A DNA stretch of 14,087 nt, taken from assembly GCA_030523905.1 (NCBI GenBank), contig JAUNHO010000008.1, positions 1-14,087 of the forward strand, in the 5' to 3' direction. This document shows, one piece after another, positions 1-6,200 of this stretch (the stretch's first letter is position 1; every line of letters starts with the position of its first letter). Below the pieces are notes generated by a model. It had not been told where the DNA came from. It ran no database searches and worked only from the letters and a program-made list of their open reading frames with translations. A program made the position numbers and the translations under genes. The stretch is from Bergeyella zoohelcum (GTDB lineage Bacteria; Bacteroidota; Bacteroidia; Flavobacteriales; Weeksellaceae).

Positions 1-157
1 CTGACAATTGTATTTTTTTTATTCTTTTGGTACTAGTGTCAGCTGACAATTGTACTTTTTTCATTCTTTTGGTGTTTGCGTAGGGGTACGCTGATACTAA
101 AAAAATCATTTTGCCTCTTGCGTAGGGGTACAATCCGTATAAAAATCATTAATCCGT
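1..157. repeat. Degenerate direct repeats with ~42-bp period
   Basis: Two 31-bp copies starting CTGACAATTGTA and ending ATTCTTTTGGT lie at 1-31 and 43-73 with only two mismatches, offset by 42 bp. A second element, TTGCGTAGGGGTAC, occurs exactly at 76-89 and 118-131, again offset by 42 bp. Each copy of it is followed by an A-run plus TCATT (99-110 and 141-150). AATCCGT also recurs at 132-138 and 151-157. The common offset suggests one decaying tandem array rather than chance. The array may continue to the left of the window. It is not CRISPR-like, because the repeated parts change along the array and no constant repeat with unique spacers is seen. Minus-strand reading gives a short open frame with repeated VPLRK peptides, which I regard as a by-product of the repeats. 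Function is unknown. Confidence 0.7.
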
Positions 158-161
158 AGCG

Positions 162-190
162 TTTCATTTCAAAAAATAAATTTATATTTG
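162..190 (+). promoter_or_regulatory. Probable promoter of the MFS-DUF3810 operon
   Basis: TATATTTG at 183-190 matches the Bacteroidota -7 consensus TAnnTTTG exactly. GTTTC at 161-165, 17 bp upstream, is a weak match to the -33 TTG-type element. The start codon follows at 219, leaving a short A/T-rich leader without a Shine-Dalgarno, as is normal for this phylum. Confidence 0.55.
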
Positions 191-218
191 TCTCTTCATT
201 ATTAAAAATCCATTTACA

Positions 219-1484
219 ATGAATACCAAACAAAATAGTTTCGTACTTCCGATAGCGATGATGTTCGCTTTATTCTTTATGATCGCCTTCGTTACAGGGC
301 TTCAGAATCCTATGGGCGTAATTGTGAAAAACCAGTTCCAGGCGAGTAACCTGCTCTCACAGATGGGGAATTTTGCTGTCTTTATTGCCTATGCCTTTAT
401 GGGGATACCCGCAGGGCTGATGTTGCAGAAAATCGGTTACAAGAAAACGGCACTCACGGCGATATTCGTGGGTTTTGTAGGGGTAGGTATTACCTTTTTT
501 TCGGGTAGTGCAGAGAGTTTCCCTATCTATTTGGCTGGGGCGTTTGTCTCTGGTTTTTCTATGTGTATGCTCAATACGGTGGTCAATCCTATGCTGAATA
601 CCCTAGGCGGTGAAGGCAAACGCGGCAACCAGTTACTACAATTCGGCGGAACGCTCAACTCTATGGGGGCAACCATAGTGCCAGTACTGGTGGGCTACCT
701 AATGGGCGATGTGGCAAAGGCAAGTATCTCTGATGCCAACTCGGCGATGTTCCTCGCAATGGGGATTTTTGCCCTAGCCTTCGTGGTGCTTTACGCAATG
801 AATATCCCAGAACCGCATATTTCCGTAGAAAGCAAAGCGGTAAAAGACACGCACTCCCCGCTATCGTTTAGGCATTTTATACTCGGTGCGGTGGCTATTT
901 TCGTTTATGTAGGCGTAGAGGTGGGTATCCCGAATATCGCCAATCTCTATATGACGAGTGAGCTGGGCATCAACCCTACTACGGCGGGAACTGTGGTGGG
1001 TACATACTGGTTTCTGATGCTCATCGGTAGGCTTACTGGTGGAGTTTTAGGGGCTCAATTTTCTAGTAAAGCGATGCAGTCCTTCGTCTCTGTTTTGGGG
1101 CTGGGCTTTGTGGTTTCTGCCATTCTTTTACCCAAAGATTTGATGGTGAGTATGCCAGTCTTCCAAGCGGATATTTCTTTCGGATTGGCAAAAGTGCCTA
1201 TTAGCATTATGCTCTTGGTACTCTGTGGGCTTTGCACTTCGGTGATGTGGGGCGGTATTTTCAATTTGGCTACGGCTGGGCTGGGCAAATACACGGCGGC
1301 GGCATCTGGTATCTTTATGGTGATGGTCTGCGGTGGTGGTATCCTCCCTGCGATACAGGGCTGGGCAGCAGACTTAGTAGGCTTCGTGGCGAGTTATTGG
1401 GTGATTGTTTTTGGGCTTTTCTACCTCTTGTTTTATGCCTTGATGGGAAGCAAAAACATCAATACCGATATAAAAACCGACTAA
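219..1484 (+). CDS. Sugar MFS transporter, FucP/GluP-like
   Basis: A 421-residue, strongly hydrophobic protein with about 12 predicted membrane segments, the usual size for the major facilitator superfamily. After the first helix (residues 10-30, with GLQNPMG) a loop between helices 2 and 3 carries GLMLQKIGYKK (66-76), a variant of MFS motif A. A second-half counterpart, GRLTGG, is visible. NTVVNPMLNTLGG and the GNQLLQFGGTLNS stretch resemble the fucose/glucose/galactose permease subfamily, which imports sugars with protons in the inner membrane. The exact sugar cannot be read from sequence. The start at 219 is chosen because the protein begins at a natural N-terminus close behind a good promoter. 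The stop lies 4 bases before the ATG of the DUF3810 gene, so the two are probably one transcript. Confidence 0.85.
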   Translation: MNTKQNSFVLPIAMMFALFFMIAFVTGLQNPMGVIVKNQFQASNLLSQMGNFAVFIAYAFMGIPAGLMLQKIGYKKTALTAIFVGFVGVGITFFSGSAESFPIYLAGAFVSGFSMCMLNTVVNPMLNTLGGEGKRGNQLLQFGGTLNSMGATIVPVLVGYLMGDVAKASISDANSAMFLAMGIFALAFVVLYAMNIPEPHISVESKAVKDTHSPLSFRHFILGAVAIFVYVGVEVGIPNIANLYMTSELGINPTTAGTVVGTYWFLMLIGRLTGGVLGAQFSSKAMQSFVSVLGLGFVVSAILLPKDLMVSMPVFQADISFGLAKVPISIMLLVLCGLCTSVMWGGIFNLATAGLGKYTAAASGIFMVMVCGGGILPAIQGWAADLVGFVASYWVIVFGLFYLLFYALMGSKNINTDIKTD

Positions 1485-1488
1485 AAAA

Positions 1489-2550
1489 ATGATGCAATTA
1501 ATACATAAAAAAAGATTTTGGGTAAGCGTTTTGTTTGCCCAATTTCTTTTGTTTTTCGCTCTCTCTAGATTTCCTTTGGCTATTGAGTTTTTTCAATCTT
1601 TTTTTGGGTGGAAGAAATACGCCCAGCAATGGCTATTGGCTAAAATTCCGTTTTCCGTTGGTGATGTTTTGTATGTCCTTTTGGGGTGCTATTTGGTATT
1701 TATTTTCATTAAAATTTGGGGTAAAAGCCAAAGAAATTTTTATCTAAAACGCTTATTAATATCGCTAAACATAGGCTATCTGGTGTATCAGTTATCTTGG
1801 GGAATGCTCTATTTTCAGCCACCGATTATCCGCCTACTTCCCACCGATGAACCTACGATAAATGAAGCGAAATCTCTCGCCATAAAATACCTCCACCGAT
1901 GTAAAACCACACGCCAGCAAGCCCCTGAAAACCACGATGGCGTTTTTATGATAACAGATTTCAATGCCTTGGAACAAGAAATACTGAACCTGCAAACTAG
2001 CATTCCCTCCCCTATTCTACACGGAAAAAATCCCGAAAAAATCAGTAATTTCAAACCGAGCCTCTTCGGTAATATAATGAATTTCAGCGGAATACTAGGG
2101 TACTACAACCCCTTCACCACGGAAGCCCAATACAATGCCCATCTCCCGCATACCTATATCCCCTTTACACTCTCCCACGAGTCTGCCCACCAGCTAGGGT
2201 ACGCAAGGGAGCAAGAGGCCAATTTCATAGGCTACCTCATTGGTAAAGATTCTAAAAATATTTCCCTAAAATACAGCACCGAATATTTCGTGCTGAAAAG
2301 TTTAATCCGTTATTTGGCCGCTCACGATGAAGCTTTCGTGAAAAATATCCTAGAAAATTATAGCCCAAAAATGAAACGAGATGCCCAGTACGAAAAATTG
2401 TTTTTCCAAAAACATCAGGGCGTTTTAGATGATTTTTTTGCTTTTACCAATGACCTTTTTCTGAAATCCAACCAGCAGGAAGGCAGCGTTACTTATTCCT
2501 ATTTCGTTGATTTGCTCATCAGATATGAACGAAAAAGCTCACACCTATAA
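1489..2550 (+). CDS. DUF3810 family membrane protein with HExxH motif
   Basis: A 353-residue protein of the DUF3810 type. Three hydrophobic segments occupy about residues 12-30, 58-76 and 88-106. A soluble C-terminal domain follows and contains HESAH at 230-234, then glutamates at 241 and 243 in REQEANF. HExxH with a downstream Glu is the layout of zinc metallopeptidases, so an envelope-anchored protease role is plausible, but no substrate is known for the family. The protein sits 4 bases behind the sugar transporter and is probably co-transcribed and translationally coupled. The functional link between the two is unclear. The last codons overlap a terminator hairpin that serves the opposite strand. 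Confidence 0.82.
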   Translation: MMQLIHKKRFWVSVLFAQFLLFFALSRFPLAIEFFQSFFGWKKYAQQWLLAKIPFSVGDVLYVLLGCYLVFIFIKIWGKSQRNFYLKRLLISLNIGYLVYQLSWGMLYFQPPIIRLLPTDEPTINEAKSLAIKYLHRCKTTRQQAPENHDGVFMITDFNALEQEILNLQTSIPSPILHGKNPEKISNFKPSLFGNIMNFSGILGYYNPFTTEAQYNAHLPHTYIPFTLSHESAHQLGYAREQEANFIGYLIGKDSKNISLKYSTEYFVLKSLIRYLAAHDEAFVKNILENYSPKMKRDAQYEKLFFQKHQGVLDDFFAFTNDLFLKSNQQEGSVTYSYFVDLLIRYERKSSHL

Positions 2551-2558
2551 GTGTGAGC
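2537..2558 (-). terminator. Rho-independent terminator for minus-strand transcripts
   Basis: A perfect 8-bp stem, GCTCACAC (2537-2544) and GTGTGAGC (2551-2558), closes a 6-base loop. Read on the minus strand it is followed by five T residues (2536-2532). On the plus strand it is followed by CCAAAAA, so it should mainly stop leftward transcription coming from the gene at 2760-3254. It overlaps the final codons and stop of the DUF3810 gene. It may still help to end or protect the plus transcript. Confidence 0.7.
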
Positions 2559-2676
2559 CCAAAAACACAAATGATGAAAAAAAAATTTATTGCCTTCTTT
2601 TAGGATAGTGCCTAATGGAAGTATCGCAAAAGTATGATATTTCCCTGAATAAACCAAACTTTTTTTAAGCTTTTTA

Positions 2677-2685
2677 CCCCCCCCC
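2677..2685. repeat. C9 homopolymer tract in a convergent intergenic gap
   Basis: Nine consecutive C residues occur in very A/T-rich DNA between two convergent genes. Tracts of this length are prone to slipped-strand length change. No convincing gene spans it: the only open frame across it on the minus strand (about 62 codons, GTG start) runs into the DUF3810 gene and has no recognisable features. Apart from this tract and the terminator hairpin, I see nothing clear in 2551-2759. Confidence 0.6.
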
Positions 2686-2759
2686 ACAATGTGTTGAAAA
2701 TCAGTAAGTTAAAAACTAAAACAAAGGCTTTTTTTCATTAAAACTAGCCGTTTTATTCA

Positions 2760-3254
2760 TTATAAATCAAACATCTCTGTGCTGAAATTCACCCTCATTC
2801 TTACCTTGGAATTCATAGGTTTTTCATTACATTTAGCAGGATACCATTTGGTTTTCAGTCGTTTAAGTATGAACTGCATATCATTTTGTAACAAATCCAC
2901 ATTAGCGACCCTTGGCAGTATCTCTACCCCTGAAATCTCTCCATTAGGATTGATTTCAAACACAAAATAAAACAAACCATTAAGGGCATAAACTTCTTTA
3001 TTGATATAAGATTGCATCATTCTTTCCAGTTCCTCACGGAAAGCCCTTTCCCCTGTCTTTGGCTGTGTATAATATATGGAATTTTTGGGGCAAGTTTTTA
3101 TTATAAAATGCTCCATCGGTAGGCTCAAATCTGCTGAAAAGATGGCTTTTCTGTTTTCTACATTCAAGTCCGAATCGTCTATATCCTCTACTGAATACTG
3201 AGCCCTGATTCCGCTCAATATCAATAAACAGATTAATAATATCAATTTTTTCAT
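2760..3254 (-). CDS. Secreted protein with TonB C-terminal-like domain
   Basis: A 164-residue protein. Residues 1-18 form a signal peptide (MKK, hydrophobic core ending GIRAQ), so it is exported. The C-terminal part (about 88-160) has GLFYFVFEINPNGEISGVEIL followed by a helix (LLQNDMQFILKRL), then KWYPAKCNEKPMNSKVRMRVNF. This matches the usual pattern of the TonB C-terminal fold: a strand, NxxG turn, a helix, then a W-x-P-a-x-x-x-x-K-P-V-like strand. It lacks the N-terminal membrane anchor and Pro-rich spacer of a real TonB, so it is not an energy transducer in the ordinary sense. Such stand-alone domains are common and poorly characterised in Bacteroidota. The gene follows the broken nuclease on the same strand with a gap of about 56 bases. 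Only a weak promoter-like TAGATTTT (3270-3277) is seen. The domain call rests on pattern recognition alone. Confidence 0.7.
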   Translation of the reverse strand: MKKLILLICLLILSGIRAQYSVEDIDDSDLNVENRKAIFSADLSLPMEHFIIKTCPKNSIYYTQPKTGERAFREELERMMQSYINKEVYALNGLFYFVFEINPNGEISGVEILPRVANVDLLQNDMQFILKRLKTKWYPAKCNEKPMNSKVRMRVNFSTEMFDL

Positions 3255-3310
3255 AGCGTAAAATTAAAAAAAATCTACACATATTAGCATTTTAAATTCA
3301 TTGTTATTTA

Positions 3311-3790
3311 TCAGTTTTTAGATTTTTTTCTTTTTCTGAAATCCCAAGGAGCAACTGGAGATGGCTCACTCCACAGCCCTACTTTCTGCCTTCTAGCTTG
3401 GTTTTCTAGCCTTTCATAATCTCTATCTGTGGAATATTTTTTGAAATGCCACGCTAAACCTCTTTTCACCAGTTATTTATTGAGATTCATATTTTTATCT
3501 GTAATGATTTCGGCTATTATCCGCCCATTTCTATCTTTTTTCCCTCTTCCATTAAGCCTAATAAACCTCCCAAAACACTGCTCTGAAACGAATTGCTTTG
3601 CCCTATTACCAAATGCCTGTTTCTTTTCAGGGGCATCTATATGAGCAAAACGGATTTTCTGTGGTCTTCCATCTTTCAAAATGGTAAATGTATCGCCGTC
3701 TTGTATTCCTATCACTTTATAGCTTTCAGTATTTTGAGAAAAAAGCACGATATAAAACAAGGAAATAATAAAAACGAGTATAGGTCTCAT
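3311..3790 (-). pseudogene. Staphylococcal-type thermonuclease (SNase), broken by an in-frame TAA
   Basis: The first 105 codons encode a signal peptide (about 1-19) and the N-terminal part of an SNase domain with all its catalytic markers: DGDT (31-34), Arg47 in KIRFAH, IDAPE (51-55) and DRNGR (86-90). A TAA at 3473-3475 then stops translation right after NLNK. The same frame continues without further interruption for 53 codons to a TGA at 3311-3313. That stretch encodes exactly the expected family C-terminus: LVKRGLAWHFKKYS, then a YERLENQAR helix, VGLW, and a closing PWDFRKRKK. Relatives normally have Glu where the TAA lies, so one G-to-T change (GAA to TAA) explains the break. Loss of the C-terminal helices should prevent stable folding. 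A sequencing error is possible. It lies between the ribosomal operon terminator and the TonB-C-like gene. Confidence 0.85.
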
Positions 3791-3821
3791 TGATTTGGAT
3801 TAAAAGATAATATTAAGACAA

Positions 3822-3851
3822 AAAATCACCCTAAATAAATAGAGTGATTTT
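3822..3851 (-). terminator. Terminator of the rplKAJL operon
   Basis: Stem AAAATCAC (3822-3829) pairs perfectly with GTGATTTT (3844-3851). Three further pairs lie inside after one mismatch. On the minus strand the stem ends in a run of six T residues. It begins about 20 bases beyond the rplL stop codon, so the ribosomal transcript should end here and not continue into the nuclease gene or an RNA polymerase gene. Confidence 0.8.
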
Positions 3852-3872
3852 ATTTGTATCTTAGTAAATGGA

Positions 3873-4244
3873 TTACTTAAGTTCAACTTCAGCACCAGCT
3901 TCTTCAAGTTGCTTTTTAAGTGCTTCAGCCTCATCTTTTGGAACTCCTTCTTTGATTGGAGCAGGAGCACCATCTACGATGTCCTTAGCTTCTTTAAGAC
4001 CTACACCAGCTAAATCTTTTACTAATTTAACTACTGCTAACTTAGAAGCACCAGCTGACTTAAGGATTACATCAAACTCTGATTTTTCCTCAGCTGCACC
4101 CTCAGCAGCACCTCCACCAGCTACAACAACAGCAGCAGCAGCAGGCTCGATTCCGTACTCTTCTTTAAGGATAGTTGCTAATTCATTTACATCTTTTACT
4201 GTAAGGTTTACAAGCGTTTCCGCTAAATTTTTCAAATCTGACAT
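3873..4244 (-). CDS. rplL: 50S ribosomal protein L7/L12
   Basis: A 123-residue acidic, Ala/Glu/Lys-rich protein of the usual L7/L12 length. The N-terminal dimerisation domain (about 1-33, LKNLAETLVNLTVKDVNELA) is followed by the flexible Ala/Gly hinge (about 35-52). The globular C-terminal domain begins at about EKSEFDVIL and includes KLAVVKLVKDLAGVGLKEAK and the closing EAGAEVELK. It forms the ribosomal stalk that recruits translation GTPases, bound through L10. It is the last gene of the operon, 50 bases behind rplJ, and is followed directly by a terminator where rpoB would usually start. Identification is secure. Confidence 0.98.
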   Translation of the reverse strand: MSDLKNLAETLVNLTVKDVNELATILKEEYGIEPAAAAVVVAGGGAAEGAAEEKSEFDVILKSAGASKLAVVKLVKDLAGVGLKEAKDIVDGAPAPIKEGVPKDEAEALKKQLEEAGAEVELK

Positions 4245-4294
4245 TTTAATAATGTTTTAATTGTTGAACGATTATATTTTTTTGAGTGTTTAAA

Positions 4295-4840
4295 TTATTC
4301 TGCCACAGGTGTTTCTTCTGCGTCTTGTACTGGTGCTTCTTCAGCCACAGCGTTTCCAGATTCTGGTTTGTTTTGCAATGCAGAAACCAAACGCTGGATA
4401 GGAGATTGTAGCAATCCGATGATTTCGCCAAGCATCTCTTCTCTGGATTTGATGTTTGCCAAAGTTTCAAGATTGTTATCCCCGATGTAGAAAGTCTCTT
4501 GAACAAAAGCTGATTTCAAGGCAGGTTTATCACCTTTTTTTCTAAATTCTTTAATCAATTTTGCTGGTGCATTAGCAGTATCAGCAATCATCAAAGCAGA
4601 ATTTCCTTTGAAAGTAGCAAACATTTCAGAGTAATCTACTCCTTCCATTTGCTCCATTGCCTTTTGCAAAAGTGTATTCTTTACTACTTTTACGGTTACA
4701 TTTGTTTTAAATGCCTGTCTTCTAAAATCCGAAGTCTGAGAAGCATTCAATCCTTCAAGGTCTGCTACATAGATGTTTTTAGCATCAAGTAGAAGATCTT
4801 TTATTTCCTGTATTACGGTTACTTTATCTTCTTTTCTCAT
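4295..4840 (-). CDS. rplJ: 50S ribosomal protein L10
   Basis: A 181-residue protein starting MRKEDKVTVIQEIKDLL. It has the L10 pattern VADLEGLNASQTSDFRRQ, then VKVVKNTLLQKAM and FKGNSALMIA. It anchors L7/L12 dimers to the 23S rRNA stalk base through its C-terminal helix (about EEMLGEIIGLLQSPIQRLVSALQ). The acidic tail after about residue 158 (Ala/Glu-rich, ending PVAE) is longer than in E. coli L10 but is common in Bacteroidota. The start is 14 bases downstream of rplA, which fits translational coupling. In other bacteria the L10-L12 complex represses its own mRNA. No such site could be recognised here. Confidence 0.97.
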   Translation of the reverse strand: MRKEDKVTVIQEIKDLLLDAKNIYVADLEGLNASQTSDFRRQAFKTNVTVKVVKNTLLQKAMEQMEGVDYSEMFATFKGNSALMIADTANAPAKLIKEFRKKGDKPALKSAFVQETFYIGDNNLETLANIKSREEMLGEIIGLLQSPIQRLVSALQNKPESGNAVAEEAPVQDAEETPVAE

Positions 4841-4854
4841 TGTCTTTCAGATAT

Positions 4855-5547
4855 TTAGTTTACAGATTTAGTATCAATTGCTACACCTGGGCTCATAGTA
4901 GTAGAGAGATAGATACTCTTCACATAAGTTCCTTTAGCCGCAGTAGGTTTCAACTTAATCAAAGTTTGGATAAGTTCCTGTGCATTTTCTTTGATTTTAG
5001 CCGCATCAAAAGATACTTTACCAATTGCAGCATGGATGATACCATACTTATCTACTTTAAAGTCTATTTTACCAGACTTCACCTCAGAAACTGCCTTACC
5101 TATTTCCATAGTTACAGTTCCAGATTTTGGATTTGGCATCAAACCTCTCGGACCTAAAACTCTACCCAAAGGACCTAGTTTCCCCATTACTGCTGGCATT
5201 GTAACGATTACATCTACATCTGTCCAGCCGTTTTTGATTTTATCCAAATACTCATCAAGACCTACAAAATCAGCACCTGCTTCTTTAGCTTCTGCTTCCT
5301 TATCAGGAGTTACAAGAGCCAAAACCTTAACATCTTTACCAGTACCATGTGGTAGAGATACTACCCCTCTCACCATTTGGTTTGCTTTTCTTGGATCTAC
5401 ACCAAGACGAACTGCGATATCTACAGATGCATCAAATTTTGCAATATTTACTTCTTTCACAAGAGCTGAACCTTCTTCAAGGCTATACACTCTACCTTTT
5501 TCTAATTTGCTTAAAGCTTCTTTTTGCTTCTTTGTTAATTTTGCCAT
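4855..5547 (-). CDS. rplA: 50S ribosomal protein L1
   Basis: A 230-residue protein of normal L1 length with the family signature MGKLGPLGRVLGPRGLMPNP in its second domain and GTVTMEIGKAV after it. It starts MAKLTKKQKEALSKLEKG and ends in STTMSPGVAIDTKSVN. It builds the mobile L1 stalk at the ribosomal E site and in many bacteria represses translation of the L11-L1 mRNA. The gap to rplK is 11 bases and to rplJ 14 bases, so it is an internal gene of a single operon. Confidence 0.98.
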   Translation of the reverse strand: MAKLTKKQKEALSKLEKGRVYSLEEGSALVKEVNIAKFDASVDIAVRLGVDPRKANQMVRGVVSLPHGTGKDVKVLALVTPDKEAEAKEAGADFVGLDEYLDKIKNGWTDVDVIVTMPAVMGKLGPLGRVLGPRGLMPNPKSGTVTMEIGKAVSEVKSGKIDFKVDKYGIIHAAIGKVSFDAAKIKENAQELIQTLIKLKPTAAKGTYVKSIYLSTTMSPGVAIDTKSVN

Positions 5548-5558
5548 TCTTCTAAGTT

Positions 5559-6002
5559 TTAAGCGTTAGTTGGTTTAGTTCCTGTTACTTTTAATCCCAT
5601 TGAACGAGCCGTACCTGCTATCATACTGATTGCACTATCAAGTGTAAAGCAGTTAAGGTCTGTCATTTTATCCTCTGCGATTTTTTGCACTTGTTCCCAA
5701 GAAACAGAACCTACTTTGTTTCTGTTTGGCTCACCAGAACCACCCTTGATTTTAGCCGCATCCATCAGCTGAATTGCAGCAGGAGGAGTTTTGATAACGA
5801 AGTCAAAAGACTTGTCTTCATAAACTGTAATCACTACTGGCAACACTTGCCCCGGCTTATCTTGGGTTCTTCCGTTAAATTGCTTACAAAACTCCATAAT
5901 ATTAACCCCAGCGGAACCCAATGCAGGACCTACTGGTGGGGAAGGGTTAGCAGCGCCACCTTTCACCTGAAGTTTTACCATTTTAAAGACTTTCTTAGCC
6001 AT
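5559..6002 (-). CDS. rplK: 50S ribosomal protein L11
   Basis: A 147-residue protein with the N-terminal L11 signature VKLQVKGGAANPSPPVGPALG and GVNIMEFCKQFNGRT. The C-terminal RNA-binding domain contains GGSGEPNRNKVGSVSWEQV and ends in GTARSMGLKVTGTKPTNA. L11 binds the GTPase-associated region of 23S rRNA next to the L10 stalk. It is the first gene of the rplKAJL operon, with a leader of about 90 bases behind a strong promoter. The usual upstream partners nusG and secE are absent, and the upstream neighbour is a TPM-domain gene. Confidence 0.98.
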   Translation of the reverse strand: MAKKVFKMVKLQVKGGAANPSPPVGPALGSAGVNIMEFCKQFNGRTQDKPGQVLPVVITVYEDKSFDFVIKTPPAAIQLMDAAKIKGGSGEPNRNKVGSVSWEQVQKIAEDKMTDLNCFTLDSAISMIAGTARSMGLKVTGTKPTNA

Positions 6003-6098
6003 TTTTTATTGTTTAAATTTTGAATAATTAATGAATTTGGAAGCATTATTATTCCATAGACTCACATACTCACAAATAGTAAATCTACTTTCAGTCGG

Positions 6099-6129
6099 CA
6101 AAAGTAAAAATTATTTTTTAATCTACCAA
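6099..6129 (-). promoter_or_regulatory. Promoter of the rplKAJL operon
   Basis: On the minus strand TACTTTTG (plus 6106-6099) matches the TAnnTTTG -7 box exactly. A TTG -33 element (plus 6129-6127) lies 20 bases upstream, a spacing typical of Bacteroidota. Transcription would start near 6092, giving a leader of about 90 bases that contains a weak TGGAA/TTCCA hairpin. No clear L1-binding mimic could be identified. An AT-rich 7-bp hairpin with a GAAA loop (6128-6145) overlaps the -33 region and its meaning is unclear. Confidence 0.7.
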
Positions 6130-6200
6130 TTATTTTTCAATAATTTTTTCATTGTTAGAAAGTTAGATACCATCATCTACTCGCTACATTAATAACAAAA

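Noticed and set aside
39..233. Minus-strand open frame with repeated VPLRK peptides, or a possible CRISPR array
   Set aside because: The peptide repeats only reflect the DNA repeats. The frame overlaps the promoter and start of the MFS gene. There is no constant repeat with variable spacers and no cas gene.
2571..2603. Tiny plus-strand frame beginning with two ATGs and encoding MMKKKFIAFF, resembling the start of a signal peptide
   Set aside because: It stops after 10 codons, the following sequence in any frame is not protein-like, and there is no promoter. Chance in A/T-rich DNA is likely, though a remnant of a lost gene cannot be excluded.
2499..2687. Minus-strand open frame of 62 codons across the C9 tract
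   Set aside because: It starts with GTG inside the homopolymer region, overlaps the DUF3810 coding end and the terminator hairpin, and has no recognisable features.
3868..4260. Long plus-strand open frame opposite rplL, rich in Ala/Ser
   Set aside because: It is the antisense shadow of the Ala-rich, codon-biased rplL gene. The same applies to the 192-codon frame opposite rplA.
6128..6145. AT-rich hairpin (AATTATT stems, 4-base loop) as terminator of the lemA-TPM operon
   Set aside because: On the minus strand it is not followed by a T-run, its stem is entirely A/T, and it overlaps the -33 region of the rplK promoter. Not convincing as a terminator.
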